Positions 44,689 through 53,159 of a stretch of DNA of 64,000 nucleotides are shown in pieces. Origin of the DNA: Corynebacterium sp. MSK297 (lineage in GTDB: Bacteria; Actinomycetota; Actinomycetes; Mycobacteriales; Mycobacteriaceae). The stretch's first letter is position 1; the number at the start of each line of letters is the position of its first letter. The position numbers were made by a program, and so were the translations under genes. The stretch is from contig NZ_JASPGD010000002.1 in NCBI RefSeq assembly GCF_030232885.1, positions 1-64,000 on the forward strand, in the 5' to 3' direction. The notes below the pieces were generated by a model. That model did not search any database. It was given only the letters and a program-made list of their open reading frames with translations, and was not told the origin of the DNA.

Positions 44689-45348
44689 CTAACGGTTAGA
44701 CAACAGTGACGACAGCGGGCGGAAGGGTGCCAACCAGGCGCCTTCTTCCGGCAGCGCATCCAGACTAACCCGCGGCAGTGGTTCGAGGAAGACCCCCTCG
44801 ATATCTTCCAGGTCCACAAAACCGATATCTTCGTGGCTCACAGCCCACGAGCAGTGCTCCTGGAAACCCAACACGGTGGCGGGAATGCCGGCATTGATGA
44901 GTTCTTCGAGCAGCTCCTGGAAGTTTTGGCCGTCGGCAGAGGCGACGACGATCTCGCTTAAGCTGCCTTCCTCGAACCGCTGCCGGATATGGGCGACCAT
45001 GTCAGGGTCCACATCAGATTCTTCGGTGATTTTTGGTTTTGCGAATACGGCATAGCCGACGTTGCGCAGTGCTTCTACCCATGGGCGAATGACCTCCGCG
45101 CCGCCGGGTGAGACATTGGTGAACACGCAGGCTTCTGGGGTGAGGTTTTCTTCTTCAGAGATTTCCAGAATCCAGCGGCCGATGGCGTCGAAACGCGGAC
45201 GGGAATTAGCGGTGGGGCGGCCACCCAGGATGGAGCCCAGCCCCATGTCCAGGTTTGGTGCGTCCCAGATCATCAGCAGAGTGTTGTTGTGCGCTGAACT
45301 AGTGTGCGCAGAATGATTCTGCGCGGTGTGTGCGGTATGTGCGTCCAT
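44689..45348 (-). CDS. NYN domain protein
   Basis: 219 residues. The PIN-like NYN nuclease fold is recognisable: LLMIWDAPNLDMGLGSI at the start with the first acidic residue, then DVDPDMVAHIRQRF, and EIVVASADGQNF with a further Asp. Such domains bind or cleave RNA; activity here is unproven. The first 20 residues are His/Ala/Thr-rich (HTAHTAQNHSAHTSS), and the fold starts at about residue 24. It lies directly upstream of the mycolate transporter, as in related species. Confidence 0.82.
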   Translation of the reverse strand: MDAHTAHTAQNHSAHTSSAHNNTLLMIWDAPNLDMGLGSILGGRPTANSRPRFDAIGRWILEISEEENLTPEACVFTNVSPGGAEVIRPWVEALRNVGYAVFAKPKITEESDVDPDMVAHIRQRFEEGSLSEIVVASADGQNFQELLEELINAGIPATVLGFQEHCSWAVSHEDIGFVDLEDIEGVFLEPLPRVSLDALPEEGAWLAPFRPLSSLLSNR

Positions 45349-45354
45349 ATTTTC

Positions 45355-45360
45355 GGTATA
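45355..45360 (-). promoter_or_regulatory. -10 box of NYN-transporter operon (leaderless type)
   Basis: On the minus strand TATACC ends six bases before the ATG at 45348. Confidence 0.35.
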
Positions 45361-45407
45361 TCCAGTATTTCTCGTATTTTTTCGGGTTTTATGAGGCTAT
45401 GGGGTGT

Positions 45408-45432
45408 GCAGCCGTACGTGCCGCACGGCTGC
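45408..45432. repeat. Inverted repeat downstream of trmB
   Basis: GCAGCCGT (45408-45415) pairs with ACGGCTGC (45425-45432) in the 122-base gap between trmB and the NYN gene. It could help to end trmB transcription, but no T-run follows on the minus strand. Confidence 0.35.
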
Positions 45433-45470
45433 TACGGGTCCTGCGGGTTCATGGGGCGGGGCATTTCTGC

Positions 45471-46268
45471 CTAGCGCTTCACCCACAAGTATTCATTAAT
45501 AATGTGGTCTTTTTCTAGGCCTTTGCCTTCGAATTTGGTGATCAGTTGGCGGTCGGTCAGCTGTGGGCATTCCGGCCATGGCCAGCCTTTGTATTCTAGT
45601 TGCGGCTCGACCTCGACCAACTCGTTAATCCATTCGGCATAGTCCGCGTGGTCGGTGGCCACATGCAGCACTCCGCCGGGTTTTAGGCGAGAGGCAAACA
45701 GGTTCAACGGCCCGGATTGGATGATGCGGCGCTTGTGGTGCTTGGCTTTCGGCCATGGGTCCGGGAAAAACACGCGGATGCCATCGAGCGATTCTGGGGC
45801 GAACATGCGCATGAGTACTTCCATGCCGTCGCCGCGGATCATGCGGATATTCGGGATGTCTTCGCGTACTACCTGCCCAAGTAGCTTCGCCAGGCCGGGC
45901 TTGTACAACTCGACGGCAATAATATTGGTATCTGCTTCTTTTGGTGCCATTGCCGCGGTTGAAGTACCTGTGCCGGAGCCGATTTCCACGATCGTGGGTG
46001 CGCCGCTGCGGCCAAACCACTTGTCGACGTCGACGTGTTCGTCGGCAAGCATCGCGCCGAGTTCTGGCCAGTGCTTTTCGAAGGTCGCCAGCTGGTTGTC
46101 GCTGAGCGAGCCGCGGCGAAAAGTCACGGTGCCTAGCCGCGGGTAGTCGAGGTCATTGTTGAAAACCTCGTTGAAATCGGTCTGTGGGGGCCGACCGGCA
46201 GGAAATTCGCCGATGCCGCGGGATTGCTGGTTATTGTGTGTATTGACTGTATTCATTGCGTTATTCAT
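45471..46268 (-). CDS. trmB: tRNA (guanine-N7-)-methyltransferase
   Basis: 265 residues. It methylates G46 of tRNAs with S-adenosylmethionine. The SAM site is [15 protein letters not shown]; the RNA-binding/catalytic signature is [16 protein letters not shown], followed by [16 protein letters not shown]. The C-terminal [19 protein letters not shown] is typical. The N-terminal 30 residues ([12 protein letters not shown]) are Asn/Thr-rich and variable. It is divergent from pckG. Confidence 0.95.
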   Translation of the reverse strand: MNNAMNTVNTHNNQQSRGIGEFPAGRPPQTDFNEVFNNDLDYPRLGTVTFRRGSLSDNQLATFEKHWPELGAMLADEHVDVDKWFGRSGAPTIVEIGSGTGTSTAAMAPKEADTNIIAVELYKPGLAKLLGQVVREDIPNIRMIRGDGMEVLMRMFAPESLDGIRVFFPDPWPKAKHHKRRIIQSGPLNLFASRLKPGGVLHVATDHADYAEWINELVEVEPQLEYKGWPWPECPQLTDRQLITKFEGKGLEKDHIINEYLWVKR

Positions 46269-46533
46269 TATTGCCTATTGTTCCCTGTCAAAAATAGTAG
46301 AACAATTCGGGGGCTTTCACTGTGGGCACAGGTGTTTTCGGGTGATCCAAACCTGCGCGATATTACCCCTGTATGAGGGTGGTAAGTGCACATTTTGCAG
46401 AATCAAAATGTGGATAAGCAGGGGTAGTGGCAGTGCGTGCATACACGCTTATACGTGGTTATTACCTTTCACCCCTGGTAGTCGCTACCCTGGGGCATGT
46501 CCAACCTGCTGTAGTGACCGATCAGGAGTCTAA
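46269..46533 (+). promoter_or_regulatory. trmB-pckG divergent control region
   Basis: 265 bases without a gene. Near pckG it holds repeated C/G-run motifs (ACCCCTG at 46365, AGGGGTAG near 46420, ACCCCTGG near 46473) of the kind recognised by corynebacterial carbon-metabolism regulators. It also holds a CAGGAG ribosome binding site before ATG 46534. Assignment of these sites to particular regulators is a guess. Confidence 0.35.
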
Positions 46534-48366
46534 ATGAGCGCCCCAATCACGGGACTTGTTGGTGAAGCGCCAACGCAGAACAAAGAATTGATCAACTGGA
46601 TCAACGACGCCGTTGCTATGTTTCAACCAGAAGACGTTGTGTTCGTCGATGGTTCGCAACAAGAATGGGATCGGCTTGCAGGCGAACTTGTCGACGCAGG
46701 AACCCTCATCAAGCTCAATGAGGAAAAGCGTCCAAACAGCTACCTAGCACGCTCGAACCCATCGGACGTCGCTCGTGTGGAATCGCGCACTTTCATCTGT
46801 ACAGAAGACCAGGAAGGTGCCGGCCCAACCAATAACTGGGCCCCGCCGCAGGCCATGAAAGAGGAAATGGTCGACGTCTACACCGGCGCCATGAAAGGCC
46901 GCCGCATGTACGTCGTACCTTTTTGCATGGGTCCGATCAATGATCCAGACCCAAAACTGGGCATCCAGCTGACGGACTCGGCGTACGTCGTCATGTCCAT
47001 GCGCACCATGACCCGCATGGGCACGGAAGTCCTGGATAAGCTTGGCGACGAAGGGTCCTTCGTGCGCTGCTTGCACTCCGTGGGCGCCCCGCTGGAACCA
47101 GGCGAGGAAGATGTTGCCTGGCCATGCAATGAAACGAAGTACATCACCCAGTTCCCGAAGAGCAAAGAAATCTGGTCCTATGGCTCCGGCTACGGTGGTA
47201 ACGCCATTTTGGCGAAGAAGTGCTACGCGCTGCGCATCGCCTCGGTCATGGCGAAAGAAGAAGGCTGGATGGCTGAGCACATGCTCATCCTGAAGCTGAC
47301 CAGCCCAGAAGGCAAAAACTACAACGTTGCTGCCGCATTCCCATCCGCTTGTGGCAAGACCAACCTGGCCATGATCACCCCAACGCTGGATGGCTGGTCC
47401 GCAGAGGTAGTCGGTGACGATATTGCGTGGATGCACCTGCGCGAAGACGGCCTGTATGCCGTGAACCCAGAAAACGGCTTCTTCGGCGTCGCGCCGGGCA
47501 CCAACTATGCATCCAACCCTATTGCGATGCGCACTATCGAACCAGGTAACACCTTGTTCACTAACGTTGCGCTGACCGACGACGGCGACGTCTGGTGGGA
47601 AGGCATGGATGGGGAAGCCCCAGAGCACCTGATTGACTGGAAGGGTAATGACTGGACCCCGGATTCTGCGGAGAAGGCTGCGCACCCGAACTCCCGTTAC
47701 TGCGTGCCAATTTCCCAGTGCCCTGTCGCTGCCCCGGAATACGACGACTGGCGCGGTGTGAAGATCGACGCCATCCTGTTCGGTGGGCGTCGTGCCGACA
47801 CTATCCCGCTGGTTACCGAAGCTTTCGATTGGGAGCACGGCACCATGATCGGTTCGCTGCTGGCTTCCGGCCAGACTGCCGCTGCCGAGGGAACCGTCGG
47901 TGCGCTGCGCCACGACCCAATGGCGATGCTGCCGTTCATGGGCTACAACGCTGGTGAATACCTGCAGCACTGGATTGACATGGGCAAGAAGGGCGGCGAC
48001 CTGATGCCGTCGATCTTCCTGGTTAACTGGTTCCGCAAGAACGACGAAGGCAAGATCATCTGGCCTGGCTTCGGTGAAAATTCCCGCGTGCTGAAGTGGA
48101 TCACCGAGCGTGTCGACGGCAAGGTCGGCGCAGAAAAGACCATCGTGGGTAACACCGCGCGTGCAGAGGACTTGGACCTGACCGGCCTGGAAACCAGCTT
48201 GGATGAGGTCAAAGAAGTTCTGGCTGTGGATCCTGCAGAGTGGGCTAGCGATGTCGACGACAACGCTGAGTACCTCAACTTCTTGGGCTCACGGGTCCCA
48301 GATGAGGTTCTGGAGCAGTTCGAGGCTTTGAAGTCCCGCATCGAGGAAGCTTCTGCAGCGAAGTAA
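46534..48366 (+). CDS. pckG: Phosphoenolpyruvate carboxykinase (GTP)
   Basis: 610 residues, the normal length for the GTP-dependent class. It converts oxaloacetate and GTP to phosphoenolpyruvate in gluconeogenesis. Signatures are [18 protein letters not shown], the P-loop with the reactive cysteine [15 protein letters not shown], the metal-binding [19 protein letters not shown] and [12 protein letters not shown]. It has a CAGGAG ribosome binding site, a long regulatory upstream region and a palindromic terminator downstream. It marks the right end of the syntenic core. Confidence 0.97.
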   Translation: MSAPITGLVGEAPTQNKELINWINDAVAMFQPEDVVFVDGSQQEWDRLAGELVDAGTLIKLNEEKRPNSYLARSNPSDVARVESRTFICTEDQEGAGPTNNWAPPQAMKEEMVDVYTGAMKGRRMYVVPFCMGPINDPDPKLGIQLTDSAYVVMSMRTMTRMGTEVLDKLGDEGSFVRCLHSVGAPLEPGEEDVAWPCNETKYITQFPKSKEIWSYGSGYGGNAILAKKCYALRIASVMAKEEGWMAEHMLILKLTSPEGKNYNVAAAFPSACGKTNLAMITPTLDGWSAEVVGDDIAWMHLREDGLYAVNPENGFFGVAPGTNYASNPIAMRTIEPGNTLFTNVALTDDGDVWWEGMDGEAPEHLIDWKGNDWTPDSAEKAAHPNSRYCVPISQCPVAAPEYDDWRGVKIDAILFGGRRADTIPLVTEAFDWEHGTMIGSLLASGQTAAAEGTVGALRHDPMAMLPFMGYNAGEYLQHWIDMGKKGGDLMPSIFLVNWFRKNDEGKIIWPGFGENSRVLKWITERVDGKVGAEKTIVGNTARAEDLDLTGLETSLDEVKEVLAVDPAEWASDVDDNAEYLNFLGSRVPDEVLEQFEALKSRIEEASAAK

Positions 48367-48451
48367 ATCTGGCATTCTGCTCTGTTGCTGGTTCAGGTTT
48401 AGGGCAGGAAAGCGCTGAGATAAGACTTCCTGCCTGGGGCCTGGCGTTTGA

Positions 48452-48481
48452 GCGCAAACGGAAAGATCATTCCGTTTGCGC
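48452..48481 (+). terminator. pckG terminator containing an operator-like palindrome
   Basis: Arms GCGCAAACGGAA (48452-48463) and TTCCGTTTGCGC (48470-48481) are perfectly complementary and followed by TTTTT, about 85 bases after the pckG stop. Its centre ACGGAAAGATCATTCCGT matches the two palindromes in front of hipB. Confidence 0.75.
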
Positions 48482-48517
48482 TTTTTGCGTGCGAAAACGG
48501 GGCGATGAAGAACACTA

Positions 48518-48535
48518 ACGGAAGGATCTTTCCGA
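48518..48535. promoter_or_regulatory. HipB operator candidate 1
   Basis: ACGGAAGGATCTTTCCGA is an 18-bp near-palindrome almost identical to the sites at 48458-48475 and 48579-48596. Together with the second site it brackets the probable hipB promoter (TAAGAAT near 48564), as expected for autoregulation by a HipB-type repressor. Confidence 0.6.
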
Positions 48536-48578
48536 TCTTGGTTTTCTGTACTAGGATTTAACTTAAGAATACACCTAA

Positions 48579-48596
48579 ACGGAAGGATCTTTCCGT
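48579..48596. promoter_or_regulatory. HipB operator candidate 2
   Basis: ACGGAAGGATCTTTCCGT lies four bases before the hipB ATG at 48601, so a bound repressor would cover the transcription start or the ribosome entry region. It shares the core GGAAGGATCTTTCC with site 1. Confidence 0.6.
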
Positions 48597-48600
48597 CCTG

Positions 48601-48846
48601 ATGTCTGGCCCTCACGTTGGAGCTGGTTGTTTGCAACCTGCTGATAGTGCGACGCAAGCGCGGAAACTGGGCAGCGTAATCCGGCGTACCCGCAAGGAAT
48701 ACATGCTCACCCAACCCCAACTTGCCTTGATGATTGGGATCTCCGATCGCACGTTGCGTGAAATTGAGAAGGGCACTGGTAGCCCCAGTGTGAAAGCTGT
48801 GCTGGCAACCTTGGAGACCCTCGGCTTGGAGCTGGACATTCGGTAA
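48601..48846 (+). CDS. hipB: HipB-type antitoxin, XRE-family repressor
   Basis: 81 residues. The helix-turn-helix is RRTRKEYMLTQPQLALMIG followed by ISDRTLREIEKGTGSPSVKA, and LLETLGLELDI-type sequence ends the protein, as in HipB antitoxins. It should repress its own promoter through the palindromes upstream and neutralise HipA. The stop overlaps the hipA start (TAATGG). The first 18 residues are not conserved, so a later start cannot be excluded. Confidence 0.85.
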   Translation: MSGPHVGAGCLQPADSATQARKLGSVIRRTRKEYMLTQPQLALMIGISDRTLREIEKGTGSPSVKAVLATLETLGLELDIR

Positions 48847-50001
48847 TGGAAAGTCTGAAACGAATCACGCACGCTGATGTATATAAAAATGGTGTCTTAG
48901 CCGGGAAAATAGTTAAAGACCAAGTAGGGGTTCTCTCGTTTACTTATGTCGGAGAGTATTCCGGGGCGCCTGTAGCGACTACCTTGCCGGTTAATTCTGC
49001 ATCAGTGACGATGCCGGGTGGAGGATTGCCGAGCTTTTTTGCAGGGTTGTTGCCTGAAGGGCACCGTCTCACCGTGCTGCGGAAAGCTGTGAAAACTTCT
49101 TCTGATGATGAGTTAAGCTTGATATTGGCAATAGGCAATGATTTACCTGGCGATGTGCAAGTAGTTCCTGAAGGCACGAAACCTCAAGAGCAAAAGTCAC
49201 TGGTCATGGGAGATGTGAGACTGCAAGATTTTGCAGCTCTCACCTCGTCAGTGGATGGTGTTGGCATTGCGGGCGTACAAACTAAAGCGTCTTCATCGAT
49301 GGTTAATGCTCCTGTGCGCATCAGGCATGGAATCCTAAAGATTGACCCACCGGAGCACCCACATTTAGTCGCTAATGAGGCTTTTCACTTACGACATGCA
49401 CGGGAGCTGGGTATACCCGTTGCCAAGCATGAGGTAGTGCATGACCAGGTAGGGCGTCCGGGATTGTTGGTGCCGTAGTGATGCCGGGCAACGATGGGCG
49501 ATGGAGGACGCAGCCCAGTTATTGAATATTTTGCCGGCAAAGAAATATGATGTTTCGGCTGAAGACGTCGTGCGTGCCGTGCAACAAACGGTGAATGCAC
49601 CGCCGGTTGCCACGAGAAATCTTTTCATGCAATTTTTTTATGCCTGGTTGACTGGCAACGGTGATGTGCATGCCAAGAATATCTCTGTGCTGCAATCGAG
49701 TTCCGGGAAGTGGAAGGTATCGCCAGTCTATGACGTGCCATCGACTGTGTTCTATAGGGACATGACGATGGCGCTTCCGATTGCGGGAAAAACCAAGGCT
49801 ATTCGGGCGCGACACTGGGAAGATTTTTGCGCGAGTATTGGACTACGGCGTCAGGTGATGCAGTCGGCTGTAAAAATAGTTTTCGACGTGGTGAAGCAGA
49901 TTGATTTATCCGAGCTGCCTTTCGAAGGCTCGGCGCGGTACGGAGCAGAAAGAGAATTACGGTTCCGTAGCTTGGAGACCGAAAAACTATTGAGTAGTTA
50001 A
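48846..50001 (+). pseudogene. hipA: hipA kinase toxin gene, disrupted
   Basis: The N-terminal part (48846-49478) contains the HipA N domain and FFAGLLPEGHRL, GDVQVVPEG and VGIAGVQTKAS, and stops after GRPGLLVP. The rest resumes in another frame as RSDAGQRWAMEDAAQLLNIL and runs to 50001 with the catalytic GNGDVHAKNIS and SPVYDVPST. Intact HipA proteins have a conserved RRFDR between these parts. Its loss fits a small deletion that also shifts the frame, at about 49473. The Ser/Thr kinase that phosphorylates glutamyl-tRNA synthetase in E. coli would not be made whole. About 380 codons remain in total. Confidence 0.85.
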
Positions 50002-50082
50002 AACTCCATTCTCGGTACAGCGAGGGTGTCAGGTGAAGTGTCCCAGGTTTTGTTCCGTCTGAGTAGATGGGAAAATCTGGAA

Positions 50083-50400
50083 CATGCCCAAAAATTTGAC
50101 CAGGATGCCAAGGACCGCGTCGTTCGCTTGGTGGAGGATCGCATCCTGGCAGAAAACATGTCGATGCAGGCTGCGTGCCAGGCAGTGGCGCCGAAGTTGG
50201 GCGTCTCATGGCATACTGCTCGGCAGTGGACACAAGCTGCTCGCCGCGACGGTCGTATTGCCGAGCCGTTGCCCGAAGACCTCGTGGCAGAGGTAGCCAA
50301 GCTTCGGCGTGAGAATCAAGAGCTTCGCGACACCAACGAGCTGTTAAAGGCCGCGTCGGCTTTTTTCGCATCGGAACTCGACCCAAAACGTCGGAAATGA
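50083..50400 (+). CDS. IS3 transposase OrfA, frame disturbed near the start
   Basis: The helix-turn-helix protein reads FDQDAKDRVVRLVEDRI, then AAPKLGVSWHTARQWTQ-like sequence, and a leucine-zipper end LRRENQELRDTNELLKAAS. The natural start would be ATG 50083 (MPK), but this ATG is one base out of frame with the rest: ATGCCCAAAAATTTGAC needs one more A to give MPKKFDQDAKD. In the present sequence the main frame has only a distant GTG at 50026, outside the element. Either the copy is damaged, slippage in the A-run restores it, or one A is missing from the assembly. OrfB starts in an ATGA overlap. Confidence 0.65.
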   Translation, partial: HAQKFDQDAKDRVVRLVEDRILAENMSMQAACQAVAPKLGVSWHTARQWTQAARRDGRIAEPLPEDLVAEVAKLRRENQELRDTNELLKAASAFFASELDPKRRK

Positions 50401-51317
50401 TCCAGTTCATCGATAAACACCGGAATCATTTCACCGTCGAGTTCATCTGCACGACGTTAAACACACACCGTGTTGGCGGTTTCCTTACCTCTCGTGGGTA
50501 CCGCCAATCTAAGGCTCGGGGATTAAGTGTCCGTAGCCTTCGCGACGCCGCCCTAGTAGAGCGCATTACCGAAGTTCATAAACAAAACTACGGTGTCTAC
50601 GGGATTCGCAAAATGTGGCACGCGCTGCGCCGTGAAGGAATCGACATTGGACGTGAACAGACCGCGCGTCTGATGCGCCTTGCAGGTGTGTCTGGCAAAG
50701 GTAAAGGCCGTTCTCCTGTGACGACACATAAGCCCAAGAGGCCCGACACTCGCCCCGACTTGGTGGGTCGTGAGTTTCGAGCCTGTGGGCCTAATCGGTT
50801 ATGGGTGGCAGACATTACCTATGTGCGCACCAGAAAAGGGTTTGTGTACGCCGCCTTCGTGACTGATGTGTTCTCCCGGAGGATCGTCGGCTGGGCGTTG
50901 TCTGACTCGATGCGCACCGAAGCGTTGCCGTTGCAAGCACTCAATCAAGCCATTGTGTGCGCCAAGAAGACCACCGGTCTAGTTCACCACTCGGATCACG
51001 GCTCGCAATATGTGAGCATTATCTACAATGAGCGTCTTGCTGAGCATGGAATTATCGCCTCGACCGGTACTGTTGGTGACTCTTATGACAATGCACGGGC
51101 TGAAAACGTCAACCGTTCCTACAAAAACGAGCTGATTCATACCAGGTTGTGGACCGACGTGGTTGATGTTGAGATTGCCACGTTTGAGTGGGTGAATTCG
51201 TGGAACGAGTCAAGGCTCCACCAGAGCCTGGGCTACCGCACGCCGGCTGAAGTAGAAGCCGAATTTTGGGAACACCACCCCAGCCGAGAAATAATGGAAA
51301 TCAAGGCACAAGCCTAG
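50397..51317 (+). CDS. IS3 transposase OrfB
   Basis: 306 residues with the full DDE integrase core: WVADITYVRTRKGFVYAAFV (first Asp), GLVHHSDHGSQYVS (second Asp) and DSYDNARAENVNRSYKNELI (Glu). The upstream HTH_21-like part contains NYGVYGIRKMWHALRREG. In IS3 elements the active OrfAB protein arises by programmed frameshifting; here orfB begins at ATG in the ATGA overlap with orfA. The reading frame is intact from start to stop. Confidence 0.9.
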   Translation: MIQFIDKHRNHFTVEFICTTLNTHRVGGFLTSRGYRQSKARGLSVRSLRDAALVERITEVHKQNYGVYGIRKMWHALRREGIDIGREQTARLMRLAGVSGKGKGRSPVTTHKPKRPDTRPDLVGREFRACGPNRLWVADITYVRTRKGFVYAAFVTDVFSRRIVGWALSDSMRTEALPLQALNQAIVCAKKTTGLVHHSDHGSQYVSIIYNERLAEHGIIASTGTVGDSYDNARAENVNRSYKNELIHTRLWTDVVDVEIATFEWVNSWNESRLHQSLGYRTPAEVEAEFWEHHPSREIMEIKAQA

Positions 51318-51339
51318 GAGCAAAACCCAGGACACTTCA

Positions 51340-51905
51340 AGGGCATCAATATCCACCGACGGCTTGGGCGCAGGCGTAGCCGAGGCGGGTGTAGTGCCGC
51401 TCATCTGGTCATACCAATACTGAGCACGGGCCATATACTTGCTGTTTTGGCTGCCTGCGATTTCACCTGGGCAGGAGGTTGCGGCGAAGTTTTTGTGTCC
51501 GAACACGTTCTTACCCCACTCGGGGCGACCCAGCTTGTAATACCGGCACAGGGCTGCAACCAAGTGAGCTCCGTTTTCGAGCGTAGCCTCGCTGATTGTC
51601 CAGGGATAGCCTGTGTGATTGTTGGCGTGCTCGATGCCAATGCTGGTGGTGTTGGCTTCCCAGTTCCCGGCATGCCAGGCGGTGTCCTTGTCCCACACCA
51701 ACTGGCCGATAAGACCGGCGGCGTCTACTTGGTAGTGGGCGGAAGCTTCACGTGTCTGCCAGGTGTTCCAGCAGTCTTTGATAGTGAGGTTGCCGGCGTT
51801 GTGATGCAACACAATCTTCGTGATGCTCTTGCCGCTGCGGCCTTGCGTGTAGTGCTTGTTCATCAGCAGGTTTTCATCTGCTTGTAGTTCATTCCAATTC
51901 TTCAT
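51340..51905 (-). pseudogene. Phage endolysin (N-acetylmuramoyl-L-alanine amidase), truncated by IS
   Basis: Starts at ATG 51905 with an AAAGGA site (MKNWNELQ). The amidase_2 domain has zinc ligands at IVLHHNAGNLT and NFAATSCPGEIAG, plus TTSIGIEHANNH. After about 188 residues, at a proline-rich linker (ATPAPKPSVDIDAL), the gene runs into the IS3 end at 51339 and picks up 43 foreign residues before a stop at 51210. The C-terminal wall-binding domain is therefore lost and is not seen on the other side of the IS. It follows the holin gene, forming a phage lysis cassette on the minus strand. Confidence 0.85.
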
Positions 51906-51916
51906 GGGTGTTCCTT

Positions 51917-52411
51917 TCACTTGAGGTTGGTGGTTTCTCGGGGTACTGGGAGCGGCAGCGTCGGCTGAGCCTCAGGAGGGCGGGCATCGCTATCGGCCGG
52001 TAGGGGCGTGGATTCGTCGTGTTTGGCGAGGGCAGTCAATGTGTCGCGTAGTTGAGCTGGTACGGGTAGTCCGAGTCTGGTGGTGTTTTCTAGGAGGGAG
52101 ATGCCTTCGTTGGAGAGGTAGAAGAAGATGGTCGCGGTACGTAGCACCGTCCCGGCACCGAGCACGTAGACGTCGAGCAGGTTTGCGAGACCGATGAGGG
52201 TGAAGATGAGGATTTTGCGGGCGATGCCTTTGAACCCGACCGAACTCGACAGCTGCTTCTCGCTGATGGCGGCTAAGACGCCGGTGAGATAGTCAGCAGC
52301 GACGAAGCCAATGAGGGCGTAGAGGAAACCATCAAGACCGCCGAGGAACCAGCCGAGGAATCCTCCTAGGGCGGTGAATGTGCCTTGAAACAAAAACCAG
52401 AGCGTTTTCAT
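51917..52411 (-). CDS. Phage holin (toxin secretion/phage lysis holin family)
   Basis: 164 residues. Three hydrophobic segments (LGGFLGWFLGGLDGFLYALI; ILIFTLIGLANLLDVYVLGA; TATIFFYLSNEGISLLEN) and the motif ISEKQLSSSVGFKGIARK identify the phage_holin_4 family. It permeabilises the membrane to release the endolysin. The C-terminal 45 residues are polar and proline-rich. A GAAAGGA site precedes the ATG. It ends just upstream of the truncated endolysin gene. Confidence 0.85.
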   Translation of the reverse strand: MKTLWFLFQGTFTALGGFLGWFLGGLDGFLYALIGFVAADYLTGVLAAISEKQLSSSVGFKGIARKILIFTLIGLANLLDVYVLGAGTVLRTATIFFYLSNEGISLLENTTRLGLPVPAQLRDTLTALAKHDESTPLPADSDARPPEAQPTLPLPVPRETTNLK

Positions 52412-52493
52412 GAATGTGTCCTTTCAGGTGTTTTGGGTATGAAAAAGGCACCCACCATCAGGCGGATGCCATCAAAAGGGATAAATTAAGGAG

Positions 52494-52718
52494 CCTATCG
52501 GCTCGTGAGTTCGGTGAGTGTGGAGTCTGCCGTGCCGGGGCTGGTCAAATAGTCAAGGAGTGTTTCGGCAACAGCGGGAGCAGATACGATCTCGGCGTTT
52601 AAGATGAGTGAGCCGGTTTGCATCTGCGGCAAGGGTGGCTGTTCGACATTGTTATCAGCAGGCAGGACGGCGGGGATTTCATCAATGCCGGGTGGTGTTT
52701 GTACGTCTATACATCACT
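52494..52718 (-). pseudogene. C-terminal remnant of a phage gene
   Basis: On the minus strand an open stretch without start codon reads PPGIDEIPAVLPADNNVEQP, then TGSLILNAEIVSAPAVAET, then SPGTADSTLTELTSR, with a stop at 52494. It lies 80 bases before the holin gene on the same strand, where a tail or structural gene is expected in a prophage. An upstream stop and the lack of a start codon mark it as truncated. No family can be named. Confidence 0.4.
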
Positions 52719-52873
52719 CAGGGTGCGTGTTTTATCCAGTTGGAGCGCCGTATGAAGCCGCCCAATCGGAGGATAATCCCAAGCTATCAGGCCACTGGGC
52801 AAATTTAGGAGTTATATTCCTAAATCTCACCCCCACTCAATCACAATAAGCGTAAAATGCTCCTTTTGGGACT

Positions 52874-53156
52874 TTAACTCAGGGCCTTCCAATGACCGTT
52901 GCGGTTGGCTCCTATGCGAACGAGCTTGCCTTCTTGCTTCGTGCTGGAGACGATACGCTCGGTCTGACGTGTGCTTGCCCAGCTCAGATGCCATTTGTTT
53001 GATGGTCATACTCGGGTTTTCACGCACGAGCAAAAGCAGCCGCTCAAGCATGGCTTCAGCTTCGTTCGTTATACCGACATTTATACCTTTGTTTATGCCG
53101 ACATTATTTTCGAAAGCAAGTGCGTCATCAAGTGGCTGGGAGATCATGCCGAGCAT
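52874..53156 (-). pseudogene. C-terminal fragment of an AlbA_2/ATP-binding transcriptional regulator
   Basis: Reads NVGINKGINVGITNEAEAML, then a winged-helix part LLLVRENPSMTIKQMASELGK. After a one-base shift it continues TRQTERIVSSTKQEGKLVRI, then GANRNGHWKALS, and stops at 52874. GIN repeats before a helix-turn-helix are typical of the C-terminus of Schlafen/AlbA_2-type regulators. The AlbA_2 domain is missing and the frame is broken, so it is a dead fragment in the accessory junction. Confidence 0.6.
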
Positions 53157-53159
53157 GAA

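Larger units (their letters stand above)
50034..51339 (+). mobile_element. Complete IS3-family element (1306 bp)
   Basis: Terminal inverted repeats are TGAAGTGTCCCAGGTTTTG on the left and, as complement of the right end, TGAAGTGTCCTGGGTTTTG. The flanking triplets are AGG at 50031-50033 and AGG at 51340-51342, a 3-bp target duplication typical of IS3. Two overlapping frames, orfA and orfB, fill it. It is inserted into a phage endolysin gene, and the related deleted copy lies at 1871-2282. Confidence 0.93.

Noticed and set aside
46744..47970. 408-codon minus-strand frame opposite pckG
   Set aside because: Same reason: shadow of a conserved gene, no family resemblance and no start signals.
51210..51339. 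C-terminal 43 residues of the endolysin frame
   Set aside because: They are read-through into the IS3 end, not part of the original protein.
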